64,000 nucleotides of DNA from Pectobacterium versatile. Lineage in GTDB: Bacteria; Pseudomonadota; Gammaproteobacteria; Enterobacterales; Enterobacteriaceae. Below the pieces are notes generated by a model. It made no database searches. It was not told where the DNA came from and saw only the letters and a program-made list of their open reading frames with translations. Position numbers and translations under genes: made by a program. The stretch spans positions 186,001 to 250,000 of the forward strand of contig NZ_JAINZP010000004.1 in the NCBI RefSeq assembly GCF_020166435.1, in the 5' to 3' direction. Shown piece by piece: positions 51,690 to 62,601 of the stretch (its first letter is position 1; each line of letters begins with the position of its first letter).

Positions 51690-52766
51690 TTACAGCACGT
51701 CAACAGCATTAAGCTCTTTGAAGGCTTGTTCCAAACGAGTCACCATGCTTGCCTGAGAGGCACGCAGCCACACACGCGGGTCATAGTATTTCTTGTTCGG
51801 TTGATCGTCGCCTTTCGGGTTGCCCAATTGGCCTTGCAGATACGCTTCGTTTTCTTTGTAGTATTTCAGGATACCTTCCCACGTTGCCCACTGGGTATCG
51901 GTATCGATGTTCATTTTCACTACGCCGTAGCTAACGGAATCTTTGATTTCCTGAGCGCTGGAACCAGAACCACCGTGGAATACGAAGTCCAGGCTGTTGT
52001 GCGGCAGGTTATGTTTCTTAGAAACATATTCCTGAGAATCACGCAGGATGGTCGGGGTCAGCTTCACGTTACCTGGCTTGTATACGCCATGCACGTTACC
52101 GAAAGAGGCAGCGATAGTGAAACGTGGGCTGATCGCGTTCAGCTTGGTGTACGCGTAGTCAACGTCTTCTGGCTGGGTGTACAGCGCAGAAGCATCCATG
52201 TGGCTGTTATCCACACCATCTTCTTCACCACCGGTGCAACCCAGCTCGATTTCCAGGGTCATATCGATTTTGGCCATACGCGCCAAATATTTAGAGCAGA
52301 TCTCGATGTTCTCTTCCAGAGATTCTTCAGACAGGTCAATCATGTGAGAAGAGAACAGCGGTTTGCCAGTAGCAGCAAAGTGTTTTTCACCCGCGTCCAG
52401 CAGGCCATCGATCCACGGCAGCAATTTCTTCGCGCAGTGGTCTGTATGCAGAATCACCGGCACGCCATAATGTTCAGCCATTTGGTGCACATGATGAGCG
52501 CCAGAAATCGCACCCAAAATTGCCGCCTGCTGACCTTCTGCTTTCAGGCCTTTACCCGCGATGAATGCGGCACCGCCGTTAGAGAACTGAACGATGACTG
52601 GCGCGCGCACTTTGGCTGCGGCTTCCAGCACAGCATTGATTGAGTCGCTACCGACACAGTTCACTGCTGGCAAGGCGAATTTGTTTTCTTTTGCTACTGC
52701 GAAAACTTTCTGAACGTCATCACCAGTGATGACACCGGGTTTTACGAAATCAAAAATTTTAGACAT
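51690..52766 (-). CDS. fbaA: Fructose-bisphosphate aldolase, class II
   Basis: Zinc-dependent aldolase that splits fructose-1,6-bisphosphate; 358 residues (E. coli 359). The zinc ligands are in VILHTDHCAKKLLPWIDG (about His110) and later His residues in SFGNVHGVYKPGNVKL and DFVFHGGSGSSAQEI. The phosphate-binding GGSGS loop is intact. Follows pgk by 137 bp on the same strand, part of epd-pgk-fbaA; the spacer contains two inverted repeats. Confidence 0.98.
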   Translation of the reverse strand: MSKIFDFVKPGVITGDDVQKVFAVAKENKFALPAVNCVGSDSINAVLEAAAKVRAPVIVQFSNGGAAFIAGKGLKAEGQQAAILGAISGAHHVHQMAEHYGVPVILHTDHCAKKLLPWIDGLLDAGEKHFAATGKPLFSSHMIDLSEESLEENIEICSKYLARMAKIDMTLEIELGCTGGEEDGVDNSHMDASALYTQPEDVDYAYTKLNAISPRFTIAASFGNVHGVYKPGNVKLTPTILRDSQEYVSKKHNLPHNSLDFVFHGGSGSSAQEIKDSVSYGVVKMNIDTDTQWATWEGILKYYKENEAYLQGQLGNPKGDDQPNKKYYDPRVWLRASQASMVTRLEQAFKELNAVDVL

Positions 52767-52808
52767 GTTACGTGTCCCGTTTCGTTGGCCGTGGAGGGGT
52801 TAAAGAGG

Positions 52809-52867
52809 TCGATGTTAAATCGACAGGCTGTCTCGACACGAGATTGCGAACATCACATATCGAGACA
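52809..52867. repeat. Two inverted repeats in the pgk-fbaA spacer
   Basis: TCGAT-gttaa-ATCGA (52809-52823) and TGTCTCGA / TCGAGACA with a 23-base loop (52829-52867). They sit between cotranscribed genes and may direct mRNA processing or set differential expression. Confidence 0.55.
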
Positions 52868-52903
52868 ACCACAGGAAAGGGGAAAAACGCCCCTTACCTT
52901 AAA

Positions 52904-54067
52904 TTATTGCTTGGCACGTTCTTCCAGCATAACCACTGCTGGCAGTTTTTTCCCTTCGACAAATTCGAGGAATGCGCCACCACCAGTAGAAATGTAGGAG
53001 ATTTTATCTGCAATACCAAACAGATCGATTGCAGCAAGCGTATCGCCGCCACCTGCAATAGAGAACGCGTCGCTATCTGCGATAGCACGAGCGATGGTCT
53101 CGGTTCCTTTACGGAAATTAGGGAATTCAAAGACGCCAACCGGGCCATTCCACAGGATGGTCTTGGCATTTTTCAGAATTTCAGCCAGACGCTCAGCGGA
53201 TACATCACCCAGATCCAGAATCTGCTCTTCGTCTTTGATTGCCGTAACAGACTTCAGCGTTGCAGCTGCAGTTTCAGAGAATTCTGACGCAACACGCACA
53301 TCGCTCGGTACTGGAATATCACAGGTTTCCAGCAGCTTTTTCGCTTCAGGAATCAGGTCAGCTTCGTACAGGGATTTACCCACATTGTGGCCTTGTGCGG
53401 CAACGAAGGTGTTGGCGATACCGCCACCGACGATCAACTGATCGGCGATTTTAGACAGGGAATCCAGTACGGTCAGCTTGGTGGAGACTTTAGAGCCACC
53501 AACGATAGCGACCATCGGACGGGCTGGTTTGCTCAAGGCTTTACCCAGCGCTTCCAGCTCACCAGACAGCAGCGGGCCTGCACAAGCGATAGTGGCAAAT
53601 TTACCCACGCCGTGGGTTGAAGCCTGCGCGCGGTGTGCAGTACCGAATGCGTCCATTACGAACACATCACACAGCGCCGCATATTTCTTGGACAGGACTT
53701 CGTCGTCTTTCTTCTCGCCTTTGTTAAAGCGGACGTTTTCCAGTACAACCAGCTCGCCTTCGGCGACATCAACACCATCCAGGTAATCTTTCGCCAGACG
53801 TACAGGAGAAGACAGTTTCTCTTTCAGGTAGTCAACGACAGGCAGCAGAGAAAACTCTTCGTTGTACTCGCCTTCGGTCGGGCGTCCCAGATGGGAAGTG
53901 ACCATAACGCGAGCGCCTTGTTTCAGGGCGATTTCGATGGTCGGCAGAGAGGCACGGATGCGCGCATCAGACGTCACTTTCCCTTCTTTTACTGGTACGT
54001 TCAGATCCGCACGAATAAGAACACGTTTACCAGCCAGATCCAGATCGGTCATCTTAATTACAGACAT
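52904..54067 (-). CDS. pgk: Phosphoglycerate kinase
   Basis: Glycolytic ATP-generating kinase; 387 residues as in E. coli. Starts [26 protein letters not shown] (ADLN hinge motif) and contains the substrate-binding TSHLGRP block. The nucleotide-binding C-lobe has [17 protein letters not shown] and [10 protein letters not shown]. Lies 72 bp after epd and 137 bp before fbaA; with them it forms the E. coli-like epd-pgk-fbaA operon. Confidence 0.98.
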   Translation of the reverse strand: MSVIKMTDLDLAGKRVLIRADLNVPVKEGKVTSDARIRASLPTIEIALKQGARVMVTSHLGRPTEGEYNEEFSLLPVVDYLKEKLSSPVRLAKDYLDGVDVAEGELVVLENVRFNKGEKKDDEVLSKKYAALCDVFVMDAFGTAHRAQASTHGVGKFATIACAGPLLSGELEALGKALSKPARPMVAIVGGSKVSTKLTVLDSLSKIADQLIVGGGIANTFVAAQGHNVGKSLYEADLIPEAKKLLETCDIPVPSDVRVASEFSETAAATLKSVTAIKDEEQILDLGDVSAERLAEILKNAKTILWNGPVGVFEFPNFRKGTETIARAIADSDAFSIAGGGDTLAAIDLFGIADKISYISTGGGAFLEFVEGKKLPAVVMLEERAKQ

Positions 54068-54139
54068 GGTGAATCCTCTTGTTGATTCTCTTTTAAAGTT
54101 GCTTGAGCGAGATAGCGACCCTAGATCGCCACCGTCGTA

Positions 54140-55156
54140 CTAGAAACCGCTGGCCGCCATCGCCCGTGTTGTATCCAACATCCGGTTGGCAAAGCCCCAT
54201 TCGTTATCGCACCAGACCAATGTTTTAATCAGATGCTGACCACTGACCCGTGTCTGCGTACCGTCGACAATGGCACTGTGCGGATCGTGGTTAAAATCAG
54301 CCGACACTAACGGCAATTCAGTATAATCAACTATACCACGAAACGACTCATGCGCTGATTTTTGCAATAGTGCGTTAATTTCATTCACATTTACGGCTTT
54401 CCTGACGCTCACGCTCAGGTCAATTGCCGTGACGTTAATCGTCGGCACTCGCACCGAGATCGCCTCAAAACGATCGACAAACTGCGGAAAAATACGGGTG
54501 ATCCCCGCTGACAGTTTGGTATCTACCGGAATGATCGACTGGCTGGCGGCTCGTGTACGCCGCAGATCGTGATGATAAGCATCGATCACCGGTTGATCGT
54601 TCATCGACGAGTGAATCGTCGTCACCGTACCATTCTCGATACCAAAGGCATCATCCAGCAGTTTGATGACCGGGATAATGCAGTTGGTCGTGCAGGACGC
54701 ATTGGAAACGATGCGATGCCCACTTTCCAACTGATGGTGATTGACGCCAAACACCACCGTGGCATCCAGATCCGTCGTTCCCGGATGAGAAAACAGCACC
54801 TTCTTCGCACCTGCCGCCAGATGAGCTTCCCCATCTTCCCGGCTACCGTAGACGCCGCTGCAATCCAGCACGATATCGATACCGAGTTCTCGCCAGGGCA
54901 ATGGCTGAATCTCTGTCTGATGCAACAGACGAATACAGTCATCACCGACATAAAGCTGGTCACACTCCTGACGCACATCCCACGAAAAACGGCCATGACT
55001 GGAGTCGTACTTGAGCAAATGCGCCATGCCTTCCGCGCTCGCCAGCTCATTGATCGCCACAACCGTAATCTCGGCTCGGCGACCCGATTCATACAACGCA
55101 CGTAAAACACTGCGGCCGATGCGGCCAAAACCGTTTATCGCAATACGAATCGTCAT
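54140..55156 (-). CDS. epd: Erythrose-4-phosphate dehydrogenase
   Basis: NAD-dependent dehydrogenase that oxidises erythrose-4-phosphate to 4-phosphoerythronate in pyridoxal phosphate synthesis; 338 residues (E. coli 339). The NAD loop [15 protein letters not shown] is at the N-terminus, and the catalytic Cys is in [19 protein letters not shown] (about Cys155). Epd differs from GapA mainly in this surrounding block. The start at 55156 follows AAGGAACGCC; an upstream start at 55225 is unlikely. First gene of epd-pgk-fbaA; erythrose-4-phosphate is made by tktA just upstream. Confidence 0.96.
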   Translation of the reverse strand: MTIRIAINGFGRIGRSVLRALYESGRRAEITVVAINELASAEGMAHLLKYDSSHGRFSWDVRQECDQLYVGDDCIRLLHQTEIQPLPWRELGIDIVLDCSGVYGSREDGEAHLAAGAKKVLFSHPGTTDLDATVVFGVNHHQLESGHRIVSNASCTTNCIIPVIKLLDDAFGIENGTVTTIHSSMNDQPVIDAYHHDLRRTRAASQSIIPVDTKLSAGITRIFPQFVDRFEAISVRVPTINVTAIDLSVSVRKAVNVNEINALLQKSAHESFRGIVDYTELPLVSADFNHDPHSAIVDGTQTRVSGQHLIKTLVWCDNEWGFANRMLDTTRAMAASGF

Positions 55157-55470
55157 GGCGTTCCTTGTGATTCCTTGTGTCATAGCAGAGTTACCCAGCG
55201 CATAGGATATACCCTTCTTAGACACCAGAGAACCCCTGGAGAAACGCCGTCAGCACAACAACTGAAACGCTTCAGCTAGAATAAACGAATTAACGCATAA
55301 AAGAAATATTCTCGTTTGGCACACGCCAGAAGAGTGACCTGCGTCATAAAAATGAAAAAGCCGCGATCGGGGGACAAACAACGCACATCAAGAGGTAGGT
55401 TAAGTTAAAGATGAAAAAAAGCCGCCAGCGTTAGCTGACGGCTTCTCATATCGAGATTAACGCGGCGTAA
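55157..55470. other. tktA-epd intergenic region
   Basis: 314 bp. The tktA terminator lies at 55414-55445; the rest should hold the epd promoter, not placed. Confidence 0.6.
55414..55445 (-). terminator. Terminator after tktA
   Basis: On the minus strand AAGCCGTCAGC, loop, GCTGGCGGCTT with one mismatch, followed by TTTTTTT. Confidence 0.88.
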
Positions 55471-57465
55471 TTACTTCAGCAGCGCCTGCGCTTTTTCGAC
55501 CACGTTATCGACCGTGAAGCCGAACTCTTCGAACAGCAGCTCAGCCGGAGCCGATTCGCCGAAGCTTGTCATGCCGACAATCGCGCCGTTCAGGCCGACG
55601 TACTTGAACCAGTAGTCCGCGATACCCGCTTCAATCGCGACGCGCGCCGCTACCGCTTTCGGCAGTACCGCTTCACGGTAGGCCGCATCCTGCTTGTCGA
55701 ATGCATCCGTTGACGGCATAGACACCACGCGCACCTTGCGGCCTGCGGCGGTCAGTTTGTCATACGCGCCGACAGCCAGTTCAACTTCAGAACCAGTCGC
55801 AATCAGGATCAGCTCAGGTTGGCCATCGCTGTCTTTCAGCACATAGCCACCTTTCGCCACGTTCGCCAACTGCTCAGCAGTACGGGGCTGCTGCGCCAGG
55901 TTCTGACGAGACAGGATCAGCGACGTCGGGCCGTCCTGACGCTCGATGGCGTATTTCCACGCCACCGCCGTTTCCACCTGATCCGCCGGACGCCAGTTGC
56001 TCATATTCGGCGTCACGCGCAGGCTTGCCAGCTGTTCAACCGGCTGGTGTGTCGGGCCGTCTTCGCCCAGACCGATGGAGTCGTGGGTGTAAACGTAGAT
56101 GCTGCGGATTTTCATCAGCGCGGCCATACGCACGGCATTACGCGCATATTCCACAAACATCAGGAAGGTTGCGGTGTACGGTACAAAGCCCCCGTGCAGC
56201 GCAATCCCGTTGGCAATTGCCGTCATGCCGAATTCACGCACGCCGTAGTGGATGTAGTTACCCGCGTGGTCTTTATCCAGTGAAACCGAGCCGGACCAGA
56301 TGGTCAGGTTGCTCGGTGCCAGGTCGGCAGAGCCGCCCAGGAATTCCGGCAGCAGTTTGCCGTAAGCTTCCAGCGCGTTCTGTGAGGCTTTGCGGCTGGC
56401 GATTTTCGCCGGATTGGCCTGCAAATCGTCGATAAATTTCTGCGCGTCTGCCTGCCAGTTGGTCGGCAGTTCACCGCTGGTGCGGCGTGTGAACTCAGCA
56501 GCCAGCTCAGGGTACGCGCTGGCGTAGGCGGCAAACGCCTCATCCCAGGCCGCTTCCTTACGCTGACCGGTCGGTTTTGCATCCCAGGCAGCATAAATGT
56601 CAGCCGGGATATCAAACGGCGCGTGCGCCCAGCCCAGCTGTTCGCGGGAAGCCGCGACTTCCGCATCACCCAGCGGCGCACCGTGGGAATCGTGCGTACC
56701 GGCCTTGTTCGGAGAACCGAAGCCAATCACGGTTTTACACATCAGCAGCGACGGCTTGTCGGTGACAAGCTGGGCTTCGCCGATGGCGCGCTTGATGGCG
56801 TCCGCATCGTGACCGTCCACGCCACGTACTACGTGCCAGCCGTAGGCTTCAAAACGGGCAGCGGTATCGTCGGTAAACCAGCCTTCAACGTGACCGTCGA
56901 TGGAGATGCCGTTGTCATCATAAAACGCGGTCAGTTTGCCGAGCTTCATGGTGCCTGCCAGCGAGCAGACTTCGTGGGAAATCCCTTCCATCATGCAGCC
57001 GTCACCCAGGAAGGTGTAGGTATGATGGTTAACAATCTCGTGGCCCGGACGGTTGAATTGCGCCGCCAGCGTACGCTCGGCAATCGCCATCCCCACAGCG
57101 TTGGCAACACCCTGACCCAGCGGGCCAGTGGTGGTTTCGACGCCGGCGGTGTAGCCGTATTCAGGGTGACCCGGAGTTTTGGAATGCAGCTGACGGAAGT
57201 TTTTCAGTTCTTCAATCGGCAGGTCGTAGCCGGAGAGATGCAGCAGGCTGTAAATCAGCATGGAAGCGTGGCCGTTGGACAGCACGAAGCGGTCACGGTT
57301 GGCCCAGTTAGGGTTGGCCGGATTATGGTTAAGATAATCGCGCCACAGCACTTCGGCGATATCGGCCATGCCCATCGGTGCACCAGGGTGACCGGATTTG
57401 GCTTTCTGCACCCCATCCATGCTAAGCGCACGGATAGCATTGGCAAGTTCTTTACGAGAGGACAT
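55471..57465 (-). CDS. tktA: Transketolase
   Basis: Thiamine-diphosphate enzyme transferring two-carbon units in the pentose phosphate pathway; 664 residues (E. coli 663). N-terminal [22 protein letters not shown] holds His26-type residues, the thiamine/Mg motif is [18 protein letters not shown] to DDNGISIDG, and the transketolase signature [17 protein letters not shown] is near residue 410. The ATG at 57465 follows GGAG. An earlier start at 57588 would add an unsupported hydrophobic tail. Divergent from loiP. Confidence 0.98.
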   Translation of the reverse strand: MSSRKELANAIRALSMDGVQKAKSGHPGAPMGMADIAEVLWRDYLNHNPANPNWANRDRFVLSNGHASMLIYSLLHLSGYDLPIEELKNFRQLHSKTPGHPEYGYTAGVETTTGPLGQGVANAVGMAIAERTLAAQFNRPGHEIVNHHTYTFLGDGCMMEGISHEVCSLAGTMKLGKLTAFYDDNGISIDGHVEGWFTDDTAARFEAYGWHVVRGVDGHDADAIKRAIGEAQLVTDKPSLLMCKTVIGFGSPNKAGTHDSHGAPLGDAEVAASREQLGWAHAPFDIPADIYAAWDAKPTGQRKEAAWDEAFAAYASAYPELAAEFTRRTSGELPTNWQADAQKFIDDLQANPAKIASRKASQNALEAYGKLLPEFLGGSADLAPSNLTIWSGSVSLDKDHAGNYIHYGVREFGMTAIANGIALHGGFVPYTATFLMFVEYARNAVRMAALMKIRSIYVYTHDSIGLGEDGPTHQPVEQLASLRVTPNMSNWRPADQVETAVAWKYAIERQDGPTSLILSRQNLAQQPRTAEQLANVAKGGYVLKDSDGQPELILIATGSEVELAVGAYDKLTAAGRKVRVVSMPSTDAFDKQDAAYREAVLPKAVAARVAIEAGIADYWFKYVGLNGAIVGMTSFGESAPAELLFEEFGFTVDNVVEKAQALLK

Positions 57466-57876
57466 GCTTGACTCCAGATCGGATTGAACGACTGCCTTTC
57501 TTGAATAATCGATAAAAAACAACAAATTAAACAAGAATGACAAAATAAATATGATTACAAATGTACATGAAAAGCAGAGGGAATGCACATGGAACCGTGA
57601 GCAAAAAACAGGGATTTATCGGCTAACGAATCAATGGCGGTTCTTTTGCCAATTGTGCAGTTGATTGCAGCGCCATACGCTATGTTTTCCAGTGGGTTTA
57701 CCTTTATCCACAGCCTCTTTTTGGAACGCTCTGGAAACAAAATTCATGGCCTACGGGCTATCAGAAAACATACAAATCAGATTTTCCGATCTATTTCTCT
57801 ACGCGGTTTTCGGGTAGGTTATAGCCGTTTTTCTTTCGTATTAAAAAACAAACACAATCGTAGGGAGATGATTTTT
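57466..57876. other. Divergent tktA / loiP region
   Basis: 411 bp between divergent genes; AT-rich near tktA. It should hold both promoters; I did not place them with confidence. Confidence 0.5.
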
Positions 57877-58629
57877 ATGGCTATTCGTTCTTCTGTACTG
57901 GCGCTGTGTGTCGCAACCTTGCTGACCGGCTGCCAGAACTTAAACACCAGTACCTTAATGCAATCCGGCGCACAGGCTTTCCAGGCGGCAACACTCAGCG
58001 ATGCTGATGTTAAATCGCTCAGCAATCAGTCCTGTGAGCAAATGGATAAAGAAGCAAAGATTGCCCCTGCCGACAGCAAATACACACAGCGCCTTAATAA
58101 AATTGCAGATGCACTGGGCCATGACATCAACGGTACACCAGCCAACTATAAGGTTTATCTGACAAAAGACGTTAACGCTTGGGCAATGGCTAACGGTTGC
58201 ATCCGCGTATACAGCGGCCTGATGGATATGATGAATGACAATGAAGTGGAAGGCGTTCTCGGCCACGAAATTGGCCACGTTGCGCTGGGCCACACTCGTA
58301 AAGCCATGCAAGTTGCCTATGCGGCGACGGCTGCACGTACTGCAATTGGCTCTGCGGGTGGCGTAGCAGCCTCCCTGTCACAGTCTCAACTCGCCGATCT
58401 GGGAGAAGCACTGGTTAATTCCCAATTCTCTCAAACTCAGGAAACGCAGGCAGATGATTACTCCTTCGATCTGCTGAAGAAACGTGGCGTCAAGCTGGAA
58501 GGTCTGGCAAGCAGCTTTGAAAAACTTGCCAAACTTGATGCTGGTCGTGAGAGCAGCATGTTCGATTCTCACCCTTCATCAGAAGGCCGCGCGAAACACA
58601 TTCGTGAACGTATTGCTGCTGGGAAGTAA
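57877..58629 (+). CDS. loiP: Outer-membrane metalloprotease LoiP (YggG), M48 family
   Basis: A 250-residue lipoprotein (E. coli 252). The lipobox LLTGC places the acylated Cys at residue 19; Asn21 is not Asp, so outer-membrane sorting is expected. The M48 zinc site is GHEIGHVALGH with His130, Glu131 and His134. The later Glu ligand is in ETQADDYSFDLL. In E. coli it is induced by low osmolarity and works with Era and DegP-type partners. I use the ATG at 57877; a nearby upstream in-frame ATG at 57868 overlaps the ribosome binding site. Confidence 0.95.
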   Translation: MAIRSSVLALCVATLLTGCQNLNTSTLMQSGAQAFQAATLSDADVKSLSNQSCEQMDKEAKIAPADSKYTQRLNKIADALGHDINGTPANYKVYLTKDVNAWAMANGCIRVYSGLMDMMNDNEVEGVLGHEIGHVALGHTRKAMQVAYAATAARTAIGSAGGVAASLSQSQLADLGEALVNSQFSQTQETQADDYSFDLLKKRGVKLEGLASSFEKLAKLDAGRESSMFDSHPSSEGRAKHIRERIAAGK

Positions 58630-59234
58630 TTCCACGCCCTGATTACTTGCAAAACGTCTACCCAAGGGCAATTGAAAAAATCTCAATTGCCCGCAAGTCA
58701 TCCGACCACTATCATCCCCATCATATTCACAGTAAACTGTTGCATAACAGCTATCTTCGATCGATTCTATCTTTTCCATGATAGGATTTGAGAATTAATA
58801 GATATAAATAGATAGTTATTTTCAATCATATTTACTTCCCGTTCTCTTTTTAAGAAACGAATCCTGGCAGATTTCCAGATGCTGGAAGCAGCACTCCGCG
58901 AATGCGGCGGCATACGGAAAAACAGACAATCGTGATTAGCACAGAGACATCCGTCGCAATAAACAAGAATGATGGAGTAACCCCCTGTATTTAAAGATAG
59001 AAATAAACCAGTAAATCAAGCATACTATGTTAAACCAATAAAAATTTTTCCAGTTTGATCATATAGATATATGATAAAACCTGTTGTCGCGCCCGCAGGT
59101 TTCTCTAGAAGCTCCACCTTTTTAGCGATTTAAAGGCATTTCAGGATCGCGATTTCTTAATAACTGGATAACATCAGCAACGATTATTGGTTTATGGCCA
59201 CTTTCAGACAATAAACTCATATGTGTTAAAAATC
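58630..59234. other. loiP-luxR intergenic region
   Basis: About 600 bp, mostly very AT-rich, with no complete gene. Between about 58816 and 58935 a frame reads like a short decayed coding piece. In E. coli speB is close to this position and is missing here. Confidence 0.5.
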
Positions 59235-59852
59235 ATGGATGTGAGAATTTTCAGTAAATGCAATTTTACCACGGTGGGATTACGGGAAATCCTATCCAGT
59301 ATCCCTATGCTCTCGATAAAACCCGTCAACAGGTTTACGCTGCAGCAAGGAAAGAAGAAATGTATTTTCATCATTGACGGTAGCAGCGAGGGCTTTGAGG
59401 AATACTACGAGTCGATAAGAACTCACTTTTATAATATGGCGTCGTCGTTCGTTATCATCAATAATTCTCCCAATCACCCTCCCGTGTGCATTGACGAAAA
59501 AACGATTCTTATTTCAAAGTCAGCAGCCATCGATTCTTTTTATAAATTACTCGATTTCGTCCACCTCCACGACCGCCGTTTATTCAGTCCCGTCAGATTG
59601 TCAAAATCTGAATATGCCGTATTCCAGCATTGGTGTGCGGGCTACACAGCGGAAGCGATTGCCGATATCATCGGATTAAATAAGAAGTCAGTACTGAACA
59701 GCAAATCACGATTACTGAATAAATATGGCGTTCAGGATAAAAACTCTTTACTGCTTATTGCCAAAATTATCTTCAAAGACAGCGTCATTGAAGAATTTGA
59801 TTCCCTTCCAAAACCAGCAGCCGATATCAATATGAGTAATTCGCTTATCTAA
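59235..59852 (+). CDS. LuxR-family helix-turn-helix regulator (function unknown)
   Basis: A 205-residue protein with a C-terminal LuxR/FixJ DNA-binding domain (about residues 122-174): LSKSEYAVFQHWCAGYTAEAIADIIGLNKKSVLNSKSRLLNKYGVQ. The N-terminal 110 residues resemble a degenerate receiver (MDVRIFSKCNFTTVGLREILSSIP) without the acidic pocket, as in RcsA-type proteins, so it is probably not phosphorylated. It is markedly AT-richer than its neighbours, with AGA/AAA-rich codons, suggesting later acquisition. Start ATG 59235 is best but lacks a good ribosome site; GTG 59223 is possible. Its targets are unknown. Confidence 0.82.
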   Translation: MDVRIFSKCNFTTVGLREILSSIPMLSIKPVNRFTLQQGKKKCIFIIDGSSEGFEEYYESIRTHFYNMASSFVIINNSPNHPPVCIDEKTILISKSAAIDSFYKLLDFVHLHDRRLFSPVRLSKSEYAVFQHWCAGYTAEAIADIIGLNKKSVLNSKSRLLNKYGVQDKNSLLLIAKIIFKDSVIEEFDSLPKPAADINMSNSLI

Positions 59853-59861
59853 GCGATAGAC

Positions 59862-59897
59862 GAAAAAAAGGGATGCTCACTCGCATCCCTTTTTACT
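59862..59897. terminator. Bidirectional terminator between luxR gene and speA
   Basis: AAAAAGGGATGC / GCATCCCTTTTT around TCACTC, with A- and T-tracts serving both converging genes. Confidence 0.92.
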
Positions 59898-59910
59898 CAC
59901 TCAGCAACGC

Positions 59911-61893
59911 TTATTCTTCATCTTCCAAATAAGTATAGCCGTACAGTCCGCTTTCAAACTCCTCCAGGAACTGCGCCTGAAGTTCGGTATCCAGGTCAGT
60001 TTCTTTCACCTGATCGCGGAAACGGGTCATCAGCACTTTGGGGTCAAGCTGCACATACTCCAGCATGTCGGCAACCGTATTCCCTTCGTCAGATTCTTCA
60101 ATCTCAACGGTGCCATCCTGGAAGACAAACACGTCAACGGTCGACGTATCGCCGAACAGGTTATGCATATTCCCCAGGATTTCCTGATAGGCACCGACCA
60201 TAAAGAAGCCCAGCAGCGGCGGATTTTCTGGATCGTAAGGCGGCATTGGCATCGTCGTCGCGATCCCGTCACCATCGACATAATGATCGATCGTGCCATC
60301 GGAATCACAGGTGATGTCGAGCACGACAGCACGGCGCTCAGGCGGCTTGTTTAGCCCTTCCAACGGCATTACTGGGAACAACTGATCGATCCCCCATGCA
60401 TCCGGCATGGATTGGAACAGCGAGAAGTTGACATACAGCTTGTCAGCCATCCGCTCCTGTAATTCATCAATCACTGGCCGATGCGCACGGTTGCTCGGAT
60501 CCAGCTGTTCCTGAATCATCTGACAGATGCTCAGATAAAGCTGCTCTGCTTTCGCGCGCTGCGTCAGATCCAACATGCCGTGCGTGTATTGGGTATGCAC
60601 ATCATGCAAATCCATCTGGCTGTCGTGCAACCATTCACGCAGCGAACGGCGTTTTCCCGGCTGCTTGATTTCTTTCCAGGTTGACCACAGGCTCTCCAAC
60701 GCACGCGGAGCGTCTTCTTCTGGCTCTGTAGGTTCACTGAACTCGTTGCGTTCAACCCCGATAATATTGGAAACCAACACGGTATGGTGCGCGGTTACCG
60801 CACGGCCAGATTCGGTGATAACCGTCGGATGTGGCAACCCGTTTTCGTTACAGGCATCACCGATGCCCCAAATCACGTTGTTGGCGTATTCGTTCAGGCC
60901 ATAGTTCACTGAACAATCGGACTGAGAGCGCGTGCCTTCATAATCCACGCCCAACCCACCACCGACGTCGAAGCACTGGATATTTACACCCAACTTATGC
61001 AGTTCGACATAGAAGCGCGCAGATTCACGCACGCCCGTCGCGATATCACGGATATTCGCCAGCTGCGATCCCAGATGGAAATGCAGCAGTTGCAGGCTAT
61101 CCAACCGCCCCGCTTCACGCAGCATCTCAACCAGTTGCAGCACCTGGACCGCCGCCAGACCAAACTTGGATTTTTCACCGCCGCTGGATTGCCACTTGCC
61201 CGACCCCTGAGAAGCCAGACGCGCACGGACGCCGAGGCGCGGCACCACATTCAAGCGCTCGGCTTCTTCCAGCACCAGCCGAATTTCGGACATCTTCTCG
61301 ATGACCAGATAAACTTTGTGGCCCAGCTTTTCACCGATGAGTGCAAGACGGATGTATTCACGGTCTTTGTAGCCGTTACACACAATCACCGTGCGGGTCA
61401 TGCCAGCGTGGCCCAGTACTGCCATCAGCTCCGCTTTTGAACCGGCTTCCAGACCTAACGGTTCACCGGAATTAGCCAGTGACTCAATGACACGACGATG
61501 CTGGTTAACCTTGATCGGATAAACCAGAAAATACCCACCTTCATAGCCAAATGATTCGCGGGCCTGTTTAAACGCGGCGTTAATAGAACGCAGGCGATGC
61601 TGAAGGATTTGCGGAAAACAGAACAGCGCAGGAAGGCGCTGATGGTTCTCTTTCTGCATATCTTTGACCAATCTGGCCAGATCGACGCGAGCTTCTGGTA
61701 CGTCAGGATCCGGGCACACGCTAATGTGGCCGAGTTCATTGACGTCATAGTAATTATTGCCCCACCAGGCAATATTGTAAGTACGAAGCATTTCGCTGGC
61801 ATTACGGTCATTCATGGCAACCTCCTGCATAGAGCGCAAATTTTCATGTTTACCCGTCGCTGACGAGCCGTGATGAATCATGTCGTCAGACAT
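59911..61893 (-). CDS. speA: Biosynthetic arginine decarboxylase
   Basis: PLP enzyme converting arginine to agmatine for putrescine synthesis; 660 residues (E. coli 658). The PLP lysine is Lys128 in [16 protein letters not shown]. The alanine-racemase-like barrel continues through [24 protein letters not shown] and [21 protein letters not shown]. The C-terminal half carries [19 protein letters not shown]. No speB (agmatinase) follows, so agmatine must be processed by genes elsewhere (possibly the agmatine deiminase route). The start lies in an ATG that overlaps the end of a possible 37-codon upstream frame. Confidence 0.97.
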   Translation of the reverse strand: MSDDMIHHGSSATGKHENLRSMQEVAMNDRNASEMLRTYNIAWWGNNYYDVNELGHISVCPDPDVPEARVDLARLVKDMQKENHQRLPALFCFPQILQHRLRSINAAFKQARESFGYEGGYFLVYPIKVNQHRRVIESLANSGEPLGLEAGSKAELMAVLGHAGMTRTVIVCNGYKDREYIRLALIGEKLGHKVYLVIEKMSEIRLVLEEAERLNVVPRLGVRARLASQGSGKWQSSGGEKSKFGLAAVQVLQLVEMLREAGRLDSLQLLHFHLGSQLANIRDIATGVRESARFYVELHKLGVNIQCFDVGGGLGVDYEGTRSQSDCSVNYGLNEYANNVIWGIGDACNENGLPHPTVITESGRAVTAHHTVLVSNIIGVERNEFSEPTEPEEDAPRALESLWSTWKEIKQPGKRRSLREWLHDSQMDLHDVHTQYTHGMLDLTQRAKAEQLYLSICQMIQEQLDPSNRAHRPVIDELQERMADKLYVNFSLFQSMPDAWGIDQLFPVMPLEGLNKPPERRAVVLDITCDSDGTIDHYVDGDGIATTMPMPPYDPENPPLLGFFMVGAYQEILGNMHNLFGDTSTVDVFVFQDGTVEIEESDEGNTVADMLEYVQLDPKVLMTRFRDQVKETDLDTELQAQFLEEFESGLYGYTYLEDEE

Positions 61894-61999
61894 AACGAAC
61901 CTCTTCTTTTTCTGGACTGCGGATCACATCAGTACCTGAATAAACAGCCCACATGAGCATACCTGCAACATGCGGCATCGACAGTGAAAAAACCGACAT
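61886..61999 (-). CDS. Possible 37-codon upstream ORF overlapping speA
   Basis: An uninterrupted frame from ATG 61999 to TGA 61886-61888 reads [15 protein letters not shown] and ends EEVRYV. Its stop lies eight bases inside speA, a TGA overlapping the ATGTCTGA start of speA, so translation could be coupled. I see no strong ribosome site before it and I do not recognise the product. E. coli has a different small gene (yqgB) in this position. It may be a chance frame. Confidence 0.3.
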   Translation of the reverse strand: MSVFSLSMPHVAGMLMWAVYSGTDVIRSPEKEEVRYV

Positions 62000-62227
62000 A
62001 GTGAAGTATGCCGTCACTTTATTACTCTTATTAGTGTAAAACACGTTGTCAGGCTCCGTGTTACGGGTCGATAAAACTCGTTGTGAAAATCACCGGGCGA
62101 ACGTGACCAGAAAAGCGTTAAACACTTCTGGCGGAAAGAATAACAGGCAGGTTAACCAGCCCTGGAGTCCTGTGTCGAATTTAAAGACAGGCAACGTCGA
62201 GAAACGGAAAAGAAGGGTTGAGTCGCG

Positions 62228-62268
62228 GACGCGGTAGCGTCAAAAGGGACATATTGCGAACGCAATAT
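62228..62268. repeat. Two adjacent hairpins in the speA-metK spacer
   Basis: GACGC-ggta-GCGTC (62228-62241) and ATATTGCG-aa-CGCAATAT (62251-62268), ten bases apart. No U-tract follows, so they are not intrinsic terminators. Confidence 0.6.
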
Positions 62269-62530
62269 ACTCAGTAAACAACGGATCATTAATCCTACCA
62301 CCTCCACGTGCGCCGCAGGCTATGCGGTCAGCCATCAATAAAAAATTCAAGATGTCGCGGGTTGCATCACCGCCCGCCGTTTATACCTACATGCTGCTGG
62401 AAAAGCAAAATGAAAATTATCGCCAGTCATCTCTTGTAAAAGAAAAAATGGCCGATGGTAAAGGACGATGGCGCGCTAATGCGAAAAACTACTGGCACTG
62501 AGACCAAAAGGTGACCTAGAATAGCCATCC

Positions 62531-62562
62531 AGATGTTAATCCGTCTATACCGATTAACTGAT
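62531..62562 (+). promoter_or_regulatory. Possible MetJ operator before metK
   Basis: Tandem 8-bp units AGATGTTA, ATCCGTCT, ATACCGAT, TAACTGAT. The first two match the met box AGACGTCT at 5 and 6 positions. MetJ represses metK in E. coli when S-adenosylmethionine is abundant. Confidence 0.5.
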
Positions 62563-62601
62563 ACACTGCTTAACGACTTTGATTTGAAGGTAAAGAAACT
62601 C

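Larger units (their letters stand above)
61894..62601. other. Divergent speA / metK region
   Basis: About 700 bp without a sure gene. It holds the possible speA upstream ORF, two hairpins (62228-62268) and the metK control region with MetJ-type boxes (62531-62562). Confidence 0.6.

Noticed and set aside
62046-62237. A 63-codon frame between speA and metK
   Set aside because: No ribosome site, Arg/Asn-rich random composition, and overlaps a hairpin-rich stretch.
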